This document shows positions 16,952 to 24,336 of a stretch of DNA of 33,223 nt, piece after piece. The position numbers were made by a program, and so were the translations under genes. The first letter of the stretch is position 1. Each line of letters starts with the position of its first letter. The notes under the pieces are model-generated. The model did not search any database and was not told the DNA's origin. It worked only from the letters and a program-made list of their open reading frames with translations. This DNA comes from Myxococcales bacterium (GTDB taxonomy: Bacteria > Myxococcota_A > Polyangia > Polyangiales > Houyiibacteriaceae): assembly GCA_029862185.1 (NCBI GenBank), contig JAOTXX010000046.1, forward strand, positions 1 through 33,223. Direction: 5' to 3'.

Positions 16952-17467
16952 GTGATTCGCCCCATACTCTTCTACCCCGATAAACGGCTCCGCGAGCCCG
17001 GCAAAGACGTCGAGGTCTTCGATGCCGAGTTGCACCGATTGGTCGAAGACATGGCCGAGACGATGTACGCGGCTCCGGGCGTCGGATTGGCCGCGCCGCA
17101 GATCGGCATTTCAAAGCGCCTCTTCATCGTTGATGTGGCCTCTGGCGAGGACGAGCCGAGCGACCTGCGCGTATTCATCAACCCCGAGATCATCACCGCC
17201 GAAGGCGAAACCACATTCAACGAGGGTTGCCTCTCGTTCCCCGGCATTCGCGAAGACATCGACCGAGCCGAGCGGATCACCGTCCGGGCGCTCGACCAGG
17301 ACGGCAAGCCCTTCGAGCTCGAGGCCGAGGGCCTGTTGGCGATTGCGATTCAACACGAAAACGATCACCTCAATGGCGAGCTGATGATCGACCATCTCAG
17401 TGTCTTGCGCCGTCGTTTGGTGCATCGCGCGATGAGCAAGCGTGCCGCGGTCGACGCCGCGCAGTGA
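16952..17467 (+). CDS. def: peptide deformylase
   Basis: Removes the formyl group from nascent N-formylmethionine peptides in the cytoplasm. The 171-aa product has the three family motifs: GVGLAAPQIG at 43-52, EGCLS at 91-95 with metal ligand Cys93, and QHENDH at 134-139 with His135, Glu136 and His139. The usual hydrophobic residue in HExDH is Asn here. GTG at 16952 is chosen because GGAGGT lies about 7 bases before it; the frame is open ten codons further upstream. fmt follows 6 bp after the stop. Confidence 0.96.
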   Translation: MIRPILFYPDKRLREPGKDVEVFDAELHRLVEDMAETMYAAPGVGLAAPQIGISKRLFIVDVASGEDEPSDLRVFINPEIITAEGETTFNEGCLSFPGIREDIDRAERITVRALDQDGKPFELEAEGLLAIAIQHENDHLNGELMIDHLSVLRRRLVHRAMSKRAAVDAAQ

Positions 17468-17473
17468 CAGCCC

Positions 17474-18421
17474 GTGAGAACGATTTTTTTCGGCAGCCCC
17501 GAGTTCGCGGTGCCCTGCCTCGATGCGCTGCACGAGATTAGCGAAGTCGTCGCCGTCATCTCACAACCGGACCGGCCCGCAGGGCGCGGGCTTACCATGC
17601 GGCCTCCGCCGGTGAAGCAGCGCGCATTGGAGCTTGGCCTCGACGTCTGGCAACCGACGAAAGTGCGGACCGCTGAGTTTGCCGAAAGCCTTCGGTCGCT
17701 CGAGGCAGACGTGGCCGTCGTGGTCGCGTACGGGCGAATCCTTCCCCTCGCCGTGCTCGATGCGCCCCGCGCCGGCAGCGTGAACGTGCACGCTTCGCTG
17801 CTTCCACGCTGGCGAGGCGCGGCGCCGATTCAATGGTCGATCGTTCATGGAGACGAGGAGACCGGGGTCACCCTGATGCAAATGGACGAAGGCATGGACA
17901 CCGGTGCCATCCTCGCCACCGCATCAACCCGGATCGAGGCCGATGACGACGCCGCCACCCTCGGTGAGAGGCTTTCAAAAATGGGGGCGGCGCTCCTGCG
18001 CGAGCAACTGCCACGCTACGTTGCCGGCCAGATCACGCCCAAGCCCCAAGACGACGCCGCGGTGACGATGGCGCCTCTCCTCGATAAGGCACATGGCCGC
18101 ATTGAATGGAACCAATCGGCACGCGCGGTGCATAATCAGATCCGCGGCATGCATCCTTGGCCAGGCGCACATACGGTTCTCGGCGAGCGGCGCATCAAAG
18201 TGCATCGCGCGCTCCCGACGACGCTCGATCCCGAAGGGGCCCGCCCAGGCGAGGTGATCGCGCTCGATCCGGAAGGCATCCTCGTGGCCTGCGCCGAGGG
18301 AACGCTCGAGATTCAAGAGCTTCAAGAGAGTGGCCGGAAGCGCGTCGACGCGCGTTCCTTCGCCAGCGGGCGAGGGGTCGCAGTGGGCGATTGCTTTTCG
18401 AGTGAAGGGACCGAGCAATGA
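17474..18421 (+). CDS. fmt: methionyl-tRNA formyltransferase
   Basis: Formylates initiator Met-tRNA using 10-formyltetrahydrofolate. The 315-aa product starts RTIFFGSPEFAVPCLDAL at a GTG and carries the catalytic triad region VNVHASLLPRWRGAAPIQW with Asn and His, followed by GVTLMQMDEGMDTGAIL with Asp. The C-terminal OB-like tRNA-binding domain begins near residue 205. It sits directly after def, the common bacterial pair, and its TGA overlaps the next start as ATGA. Confidence 0.97.
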   Translation: MRTIFFGSPEFAVPCLDALHEISEVVAVISQPDRPAGRGLTMRPPPVKQRALELGLDVWQPTKVRTAEFAESLRSLEADVAVVVAYGRILPLAVLDAPRAGSVNVHASLLPRWRGAAPIQWSIVHGDEETGVTLMQMDEGMDTGAILATASTRIEADDDAATLGERLSKMGAALLREQLPRYVAGQITPKPQDDAAVTMAPLLDKAHGRIEWNQSARAVHNQIRGMHPWPGAHTVLGERRIKVHRALPTTLDPEGARPGEVIALDPEGILVACAEGTLEIQELQESGRKRVDARSFASGRGVAVGDCFSSEGTEQ

Positions 18422-18972
18422 AGATCTACACGAAGACAGGCGACGCTGGCGAGACCGGCCTTTTTGGGGGAGATCGGGTTTCGAAAGCATCGCTTCAAGT
18501 CGAAACCTACGGCGAGGTCGACGAGCTGAACAGCACCGTGGGTTGGGCGCGCGTAGCGGCGTCGGACCCGGAGCTCGATGCCCTGCTCAATCAGATCCAA
18601 AACGATTTGTTCGAAGTGGGTGCGGAGCTCGGCTCGACCGCCGAACGCAAACAGAAAAGCACGATGCCCCTGATCACCGAGGGGCAGGTCGAAGCCCTCG
18701 AGCGTGCGATCGACCAATACGAAGAAGGCCCGCCCCCGCTGACCTCGTTCGTCTTGCCAGGCGGGAGTGAAGGCGCGGCCAGGTTTCACGTGGCGCGCTG
18801 CGTTTGCCGCCGTGCGGAGCGCTCGCTGGTCGCGCTCGGCGCACAGGAGACGCTTCGGGGCGAGCTCTTGCGCTACATCAATCGGCTGAGCGACCTGCTC
18901 TTCGTTCTGGCCCGCTACGCCAACCACCGAGCAGGCGTCGAAGACATCCCCTGGAAGGGCCTCGGCGGCTAA
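18418..18972 (+). CDS. ATP:cob(I)alamin adenosyltransferase, PduO type
   Basis: Transfers the adenosyl group of ATP to cob(I)alamin to make coenzyme B12. The 184-aa product has the PduO/MMAB signature: TKTGDAGETGLFGGDRV at the N-terminus for ATP binding, YGEVDELNS, and the CRRAERSLVAL and YINRLSDLLFVLARYAN helices. Length is typical. Translation is probably coupled to fmt by the 4-bp ATGA overlap. No corrinoid-synthesis or B12-dependent enzyme gene is in the window. Its TAA shares bases with the TAG of the convergent acyltransferase gene (CTAA, 18969-18972). Confidence 0.93.
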   Translation: MKIYTKTGDAGETGLFGGDRVSKASLQVETYGEVDELNSTVGWARVAASDPELDALLNQIQNDLFEVGAELGSTAERKQKSTMPLITEGQVEALERAIDQYEEGPPPLTSFVLPGGSEGAARFHVARCVCRRAERSLVALGAQETLRGELLRYINRLSDLLFVLARYANHRAGVEDIPWKGLGG

Positions 18973-20492
18973 GGCATGTCCTCGGGGTCGAGGGTGAAGT
19001 CGCGCGTTCCGACCCGACCGTCGCCGAGCACGTCCCCGGGCAAGTCGAGCCCTTCGCGCATCTCTTCGATCGCCTCGTAAAGCACCGCCCGCTCCGCCGA
19101 CAGTTGCCGAATGATCGTGGACCCCCACTGGCGCTTCGCTCGGATCTTAATCGACGTCCAGGTGCGCCTGACCAGCTCGAGGTAGATCAAAGCCAGGGCG
19201 CCGCCGAACGCGCCGATCAAAAAGGTCGTGATGCCAGCGCGCCAGGGCGCCCGAGGAATCCCAGCGAAGGTGTTGTGGAGCTCGAGCTGCCCGAGGCCCA
19301 CCAACAGGGCGAAAACCAACCAGGCGAGCGGAAACAAGATCAGGCCGGTGAGCAGCTTGATCGTCGCGGTGTCTTTGTATTGTCGCGAAGCGATGCGAGA
19401 GACGACGTTGATGAGAAGGTAGGGGACAGCGTTGATCACCAGACCCAAGACCAGCACGGGAGGAATCACCAAGAACACCACGGCGGCTTGGGCAGCCAAG
19501 AGGACGGGGAGCCACTTGGATTCTATCGGCGGCGGTTTGTCGAGGTCGTCGTCCTCGAGCTGCACCTCGCGGAGCGCGGCATCATAGGCCTCGACGCGAT
19601 CGAGCAAGGCCTGCACCCCGTCGGGATCGGTTTGCAATCGCGCATAGTACGCTTTCCAAACCCTCGCCATTCCCAAGGAGCGCTCGGCCATGTCGGGAGC
19701 CTTGAGACTTACGCCGGCTCGCTTCGCCCGCTCGGCTCGGACCAGGCTGCGGACACGGCTCATCAGCTGGTTCAGCTCCCAACTTTCGGTCGCGTGGGTC
19801 ACTTCTTGAAGCACCGGCTCGAGGACCTGCGTCAGCTCGCCGCTTCGAGCGCGCAAGGCTTCGTCGTCACCTTCCGGAATCGTTGCCAGGAGTGCGCTGG
19901 GCAGCGCCAACGGCGCATGAAACTCGACCAGCACATCGGAGCGGAACATCGTCTTGTCGTCGTAGTGGAGGCCCACCGGGATGATTACCGGCGGAACTCC
20001 CTTCTCGCCGCAGAGTTGCTTGGCGCGGTAGTAGAGCCGCGCCGCGCCAGTCTTCAGCTCCTGGACAAAAGAATCATCGTGGCTGACGCCTTCGGGGAAC
20101 AAGGCCGCAAAGCCGCCGTCGCAGACCGCTTGGGCCATCGCATCGAGGCTTTTTCGATTCGCCTCTCGCCGTGCCTCGACGTTGCCGTCTTTCGCATCGG
20201 CCGCGCGAAAGATCGGGACGGTTCCGAGCGCACGCATCAAGCGTCCGACAATCGGCCACGCGAAAAGCCCGTGCCGCGCTCCAAACACGACCCGACGCGG
20301 AAAACCGCTGATGATGAGCGCTGGATCCACCAGCCCATTCGGATGCCAAGCAATGAGAATCCCGCCACCCGTCTTCGGGACGCGTTCGACCCCGCTCACC
20401 TCCACGCGGCGAAAGAACAGGCCTACGAGAAACCGCACCAGGCGAACCGCGTTGCTCCGCTCGATCTTCACCCCATGATTGTATCCCGACAA
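18969..20492 (-). CDS. membrane glycerolipid acyltransferase (PlsC domain)
   Basis: A product of up to 507 aa with an N-terminal PlsC/LPLAT domain. Motif I is H50-PNGLV-D56, an H-x5-D spacing instead of the usual H-x4-D; motif III is FPEGVSH at 132-138, and GTVPIFR at 90-96 fits motif II. The C-terminal third has three or four hydrophobic segments, unlike soluble or single-pass PlsC enzymes, so it is probably a multi-pass membrane acyltransferase making phosphatidic or lysophosphatidic acid. The TTG at 20492 is the longest start, with AGGGGA 11 bases upstream; GTG at 20471 just before KIERSNAV is a good alternative. Confidence 0.85.
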   Translation of the reverse strand: MSGYNHGVKIERSNAVRLVRFLVGLFFRRVEVSGVERVPKTGGGILIAWHPNGLVDPALIISGFPRRVVFGARHGLFAWPIVGRLMRALGTVPIFRAADAKDGNVEARREANRKSLDAMAQAVCDGGFAALFPEGVSHDDSFVQELKTGAARLYYRAKQLCGEKGVPPVIIPVGLHYDDKTMFRSDVLVEFHAPLALPSALLATIPEGDDEALRARSGELTQVLEPVLQEVTHATESWELNQLMSRVRSLVRAERAKRAGVSLKAPDMAERSLGMARVWKAYYARLQTDPDGVQALLDRVEAYDAALREVQLEDDDLDKPPPIESKWLPVLLAAQAAVVFLVIPPVLVLGLVINAVPYLLINVVSRIASRQYKDTATIKLLTGLILFPLAWLVFALLVGLGQLELHNTFAGIPRAPWRAGITTFLIGAFGGALALIYLELVRRTWTSIKIRAKRQWGSTIIRQLSAERAVLYEAIEEMREGLDLPGDVLGDGRVGTRDFTLDPEDMP

Positions 20493-20512
20493 AAAGGCGG
20501 CTGTCCCCTTTT
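20492..20512. repeat. short hairpin with a GGGGACA motif in a divergent intergenic region
   Basis: AAAAGG (20492-20497) and CCTTTT (20507-20512) can pair around a 9-base loop. On the minus strand the segment contains GGGGACA, the same first seven bases as the outer repeat of the 155-bp element. It lies between the divergent acyltransferase and octahaem cytochrome genes and could also supply the AGGGGA ribosome-binding site. Relationship to the larger element is speculative. Confidence 0.3.
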
Positions 20513-20539
20513 CACGATACGCGCTAGACCGAGCGGGTC

Positions 20540-22825
20540 ATGCGAGGTGGGCTAGCTTGGTTTTTGACGGTTGCGTTCGCGATAATCGGATCTGGGTGCA
20601 GCAAGAAGACCGACGATCGAATTGTGGCGTCTGATCCGCAGCCGGCACCGGCAGCCGTGGCCCCCGCGTCCAAGGGGCCGGCGAGCTATGTGGGCACCGA
20701 GAAGTGCGCTTCATGTCACGAGGCACAGCACCAAGGCTGGCTCGGGTCGCATCATGATCTCGCGATGCAGAAGGCGACGCCGGAGTCAGTGCTTGGCGAC
20801 TTCAACGATGTGAAGGTCAAGCACTTCGAGGAGACGGCACGCTTCGTTCGTGAAGGAGATGCCTTCTTCGTGGAAGCGCTGGGCGCCGATGGTGCGCGTG
20901 GACGCTTTCCGGTGATCTACACCTTCGGCGTCGAACCGCTGCAGCAGTACCTCGTGGAGATTGAGCCCGGACGTCTTCAGTCGTTCTTATTTGCCTGGGA
21001 TACGCGGCCGAAAGAGAAGGGCGGCCAGCGTTGGTTTCACCTGCAGCCCGACGAATACGTGGAGCCCGGCGACCCGCTACACTGGACCGCACCTAGCTAC
21101 AATTGGAACTACTCCTGCGCAGACTGTCATTCGACGGCACTCAAGAAAAACTACGATCGCGCAACCAAGCGCTATTCATCCGAGTACTTCGAGATCAACG
21201 TCGGCTGCGAGGCATGCCATGGCGCCGGGTCCCGACATGTCGAGCTCGCGGACGCGGCCGATTCTGCAACAGTCGCTCTTCCGGCGGATGCAGGTTTCGA
21301 CCGACGGCTTCCGGCACCCGCCGCGCGCATCTGGTCGTTTGGCGAAGGCAAATCCATCGCATCGCTGATCAGGTCGGAACCGAGTGATGAAACCGAAACC
21401 TGCGCACCCTGCCATTCTCGACGCGCCGATCTAGGCGGCGAGAGCAATAACTTCCACGATCGCTACCGTGTTGCGGCCCTCGACGAGCTGCTTTACTTCG
21501 ACGACGGTCAGATCCGAGATGAGGTCTACGTCTACGGCTCGTTTCTCCAGAGCAAAATGCACGCCGCCGGCGTCATTTGCAGCGACTGCCACGATGGGCA
21601 CAGCACGAAGCTTCGATTGGATGGCAACCCATTGTGCAGCCGATGCCATCAGGCCGCAGTGTACGACACGTCGAAGCATCTTTTTCACGAAACGGGGACT
21701 CCAGGCAGCCTTTGTACCGACTGCCACATGCCCGAGCGCACCTACATGGTGAACGATGACCGAGCCGATCATCGCTTCGGCATTCCGCGCCCAGGGCTTG
21801 CCGCTAAACTCGGCGCGCCGGATGCCTGCACCGATTGCCATGCAGGCAAGAGCGCGATTTGGGCTGAACGAGAGATCGCGAAGCGCTTCGACAGCCGCGT
21901 CAGTCATCCGTTTGCCGAGGCGCTTCACGCAGCCCGAACGCAACGGCCGGAAGGCGAGCCGGGCCTCGTGGAGCTCGTAGCGGTAGGCAATGCGCCGGCC
22001 ATCGTTCGCGCGACAGCGCTTCTCGAGCTCCGCAACCTCGGTTCTCCAGCGCTTCCCGCTTTGCTGATGCGCGCCAGCAGCGACCCAAGTCCGATCGTCC
22101 GGCGCTCGGTTGCGGTCGCGGCTCGAGATATGCCGCCCGAGCAGCGGGTCGAAGTCGTGCGTCCACTGCTCCGGGACAAAGTGCGGTCGGTCCGGATCGA
22201 AGCGGTTGCTGCCATGCTCGGTGTTCGCGCAGGTGATTGGAGCGCGACGGATCGCGCCGCACTGAAGAGGGCGACCGCGGAGTACATCGAGGCCCGTTCC
22301 TTCAACACGGACCGGGGCGAAGGCTTGGTCGACATGGCACACGTCGCAATGTTGGCAGGCGACTTCAAGCACGCGGAGGAGAATCTCCGCGAGGCGCTCG
22401 AGATCGATCCGACGTTTACCGCGGCGTACGTCAACCTTGCCGATCTCTATCGATCTCAAGAGCGGGATGAAGAGGCCGAGTCGACCCTCCGCGAAGGGCT
22501 GAACAAGGCGGCCGACGTAGCCGCGGTGGAGTTTGCGCTGGGCCTCGCCTTGGTTCGCCTAGGGCGACACCCGGAAGCGATGTTGCACCTTCGCCGCGCA
22601 TACGAGATGCGTCCTGAGACGATCCGCTTCGGATACGTCTATGCGGTTGCCCAGTTTGACGGCGGACAGCGCGAAGCGTCCCTTCGCACGCTCACACGAA
22701 TGCAAAGGCGCTACCCGGCGAACCGCGATGTCCTCCAGTTGCTTGCTGGCTACAACCAGCAGATGGGACGAGCGAAGGCCGCGGAGCGATACGCTACGGA
22801 GCTGCAAAAGCTCAATGCCCTCTAA
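20540..22825 (+). CDS. octahaem c-type cytochrome lipoprotein with HEAT and TPR repeats
   Basis: A 761-aa exported lipoprotein: signal peptide with lipobox ending at Cys20 (IIGSGC). Eight CxxCH motifs lie at residues 56-60, 193-197, 223-227, 288-292, 347-351, 366-370, 392-396 and 430-434, resembling cytochrome c554/nitrite-reductase-like multihaem proteins. Residues about 480-580 look like HEAT repeats and about 585-755 are TPRs. It is expected to be anchored in the envelope facing the periplasm or the cell surface, with the repeats binding a partner. It shares lipobox, haem domain and TPR tail with the pentahaem protein at 2217-4361, but is not its close copy. Substrate unknown. Confidence 0.9.
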   Translation: MRGGLAWFLTVAFAIIGSGCSKKTDDRIVASDPQPAPAAVAPASKGPASYVGTEKCASCHEAQHQGWLGSHHDLAMQKATPESVLGDFNDVKVKHFEETARFVREGDAFFVEALGADGARGRFPVIYTFGVEPLQQYLVEIEPGRLQSFLFAWDTRPKEKGGQRWFHLQPDEYVEPGDPLHWTAPSYNWNYSCADCHSTALKKNYDRATKRYSSEYFEINVGCEACHGAGSRHVELADAADSATVALPADAGFDRRLPAPAARIWSFGEGKSIASLIRSEPSDETETCAPCHSRRADLGGESNNFHDRYRVAALDELLYFDDGQIRDEVYVYGSFLQSKMHAAGVICSDCHDGHSTKLRLDGNPLCSRCHQAAVYDTSKHLFHETGTPGSLCTDCHMPERTYMVNDDRADHRFGIPRPGLAAKLGAPDACTDCHAGKSAIWAEREIAKRFDSRVSHPFAEALHAARTQRPEGEPGLVELVAVGNAPAIVRATALLELRNLGSPALPALLMRASSDPSPIVRRSVAVAARDMPPEQRVEVVRPLLRDKVRSVRIEAVAAMLGVRAGDWSATDRAALKRATAEYIEARSFNTDRGEGLVDMAHVAMLAGDFKHAEENLREALEIDPTFTAAYVNLADLYRSQERDEEAESTLREGLNKAADVAAVEFALGLALVRLGRHPEAMLHLRRAYEMRPETIRFGYVYAVAQFDGGQREASLRTLTRMQRRYPANRDVLQLLAGYNQQMGRAKAAERYATELQKLNAL

Positions 22826-22927
22826 AGCCGAAGTCTGGGCTCAGCCCGGTTCGCGTTTCAGAATAGCCATCGTTGCCGCTTGGTCGAGACGGAGGCCGGC
22901 GACGCATGAGAGACGAAGAAAGCTCCG

Positions 22928-23440
22928 ATGCCTTTCCTCGAGATCATGCATGCCTACTTTCGCGGCGAGCGCATCGAAGCACTCTGCTTCATCGTTCCAA
23001 TCGGGGTTGCGATGCTTGCGTTTGCGGCGATAACGCTTCGCGCCGAGCGCGGCGGCTTCGCTTGGGGCTTGGCCATACCTCTGATCGTGTTCGGTCTCTT
23101 CGCGATCGGTGTGGGGGCGGCGGTTGGGTTGCGCACAGCGGCGCAAGTTGCAGGAATTGAATCCGGGTTCCAAGACGATCCCAGCGCGATGCTTGCCGAA
23201 GAGCTTCCGCGCATGCAGAAGGTCAACTCGAACTGGCCGACCTACATCGGGATGTGGACCGCCTTGGTGCTGATCGGTCTCGGGCTGCGCTTCGGCTTGA
23301 AGGCGGATTGGGCACAAGGTGTCGGCCCGGCACTCATCTTGATTGGAGCGATGGGTTTTCTGATCGACGGCTTTGCGGAGCGGCGCGCCAGACCTTACAC
23401 CAATGCCCTCGAAGCCCTCGCGGCGGAGGTGCGCCGATGA
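22928..23440 (+). CDS. four-helix integral membrane protein, hypothetical
   Basis: A 170-aa protein with predicted membrane helices near residues 17-37, 46-68, 106-122 and 129-149. A 37-residue loop between helices 2 and 3 (IESGFQDDPSAMLAEELPRM) is acidic and probably extracytoplasmic or cytoplasmic depending on topology. No known domain recognised. It begins 102 bp after the octahaem gene; that gap holds a small GGGCT-C-AGCCC palindrome (22844-22854) but no clear terminator tract. Confidence 0.7.
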   Translation: MPFLEIMHAYFRGERIEALCFIVPIGVAMLAFAAITLRAERGGFAWGLAIPLIVFGLFAIGVGAAVGLRTAAQVAGIESGFQDDPSAMLAEELPRMQKVNSNWPTYIGMWTALVLIGLGLRFGLKADWAQGVGPALILIGAMGFLIDGFAERRARPYTNALEALAAEVRR

Positions 23441-23526
23441 TGGGCGCTTCTGGCTCGACTGAGCCCTGCTTCCGCCGCACAGAAAGTTGGTTTCGTTTCG
23501 TCGGCCGTTCGGGATAAGCTGCGCAC

Positions 23527-24297
23527 ATGGCTCGCCTCTTGGTTTGTTGCATCTTGACCCTAGCCCTGGGCTGCAGAAGCCCAACCGCGTCCACCGAGCC
23601 ATCGAACCTCGAGGAGACGCTGCCACCCGAACCTGCGGACACACTGCCTTCCGAAACCGCTGAGGCATTGGAGCCATCCGGGGCGACTGGTGCGATGCAG
23701 GACTTGGAAGAGGTTGTCCCGGCGGAACCCACCGAGGCTCAACCCGTGGCGGCCCCTAACGAAGCGCTCGCGGGCGAACCCGCGGAGCTTGTGCAACCCG
23801 CGGAGCCCGCTCGCGACCTCGGGGCCGAATTGAGCGCCGCGATCGGGAGCCCCGCGGACTGCCTCCGCGACTATCGGCCGGCCAGCGCGACTACCATTCG
23901 CGTCAACCTCCGCGCCCTCGTGCGCCCGACCGGAATGGTCATCGAGCCGAGCGCGAGCGGCGGAGGGCTTTCGGCGGACGATCTTCGGTGCGTCGAGCAG
24001 CGGGCCGGAGATGTAACCCTGTCGCCCCTGAGCGGGGCAGCGTCGGAACGTGTCACTGCCATCGTCGACATCGACTACCAGCCTCCTCGAGTCGAGGAGT
24101 ACGACGTCGGCGCGCCGCCGCCAAAGCTCGACGACGTCGTTCAGCCCCTTCCAAAAAAGAAGCCAATTCCTCCCAGTGGCAAACCGATCGAAGGTCCTGC
24201 GCCTGACCGCATCGACGGGCCGAGCGGAGTCCCGATCGACGGGCCCAAAGGTATCCCGATCGAGGGCCCCAAACCAAGACCGATCGAAGGCTACTAG
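23527..24297 (+). CDS. acidic lipoprotein with C-terminal octapeptide repeats
   Basis: A 256-aa product with lipobox LALGC (Cys16). Residues 20-97 are a low-complexity Pro/Glu/Ala linker. Residues about 100-183 form a compact domain with two Cys (112, 155) resembling the small C-terminal beta domains of myxobacterial AgmX/TonB-like proteins, though I cannot confirm this. Residues 219-256 contain five repeats of P-I-(E/D)-G-P spaced exactly eight residues apart (Ile at 221, 229, 237, 245, 253). It may bind peptidoglycan or another protein across the periplasm. It is convergent with glgP, 39 bp away. Confidence 0.72.
   Translation: MARLLVCCILTLALGCRSPTASTEPSNLEETLPPEPADTLPSETAEALEPSGATGAMQDLEEVVPAEPTEAQPVAAPNEALAGEPAELVQPAEPARDLGAELSAAIGSPADCLRDYRPASATTIRVNLRALVRPTGMVIEPSASGGGLSADDLRCVEQRAGDVTLSPLSGAASERVTAIVDIDYQPPRVEEYDVGAPPPKLDDVVQPLPKKKPIPPSGKPIEGPAPDRIDGPSGVPIDGPKGIPIEGPKPRPIEGY
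24181..24294 (+). repeat. 24-bp coding tandem repeats (octapeptide PI[ED]GP units)
   Basis: The DNA encodes five units with period 24 bases at the end of the lipoprotein gene. Units such as CCGATCGACGGGCC and CCGATCGAGGGCCC are similar in sequence but not identical, so the array has diverged while the peptide period is kept exactly. Confidence 0.75.
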
Positions 24298-24336
24298 CGC
24301 GCCGCCAAATCCAGAGGTTCGGGAGACTGACCCGCT

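Noticed and set aside
18380..18430. Cobalamin riboswitch upstream of the adenosyltransferase gene
   Set aside because: The gene overlaps fmt by 4 bp, leaving no leader sequence in which a riboswitch could lie.
18804..20555. 583-aa plus-strand open frame opposite the acyltransferase gene
   Set aside because: Its product is low-complexity and charged with no domain, while the minus strand encodes a protein with acyltransferase motifs and membrane helices.
22844..22854. GGGCT-C-AGCCC palindrome after the octahaem gene as an intrinsic terminator
   Set aside because: The one-base loop is too small for a stable hairpin and no T-tract follows.
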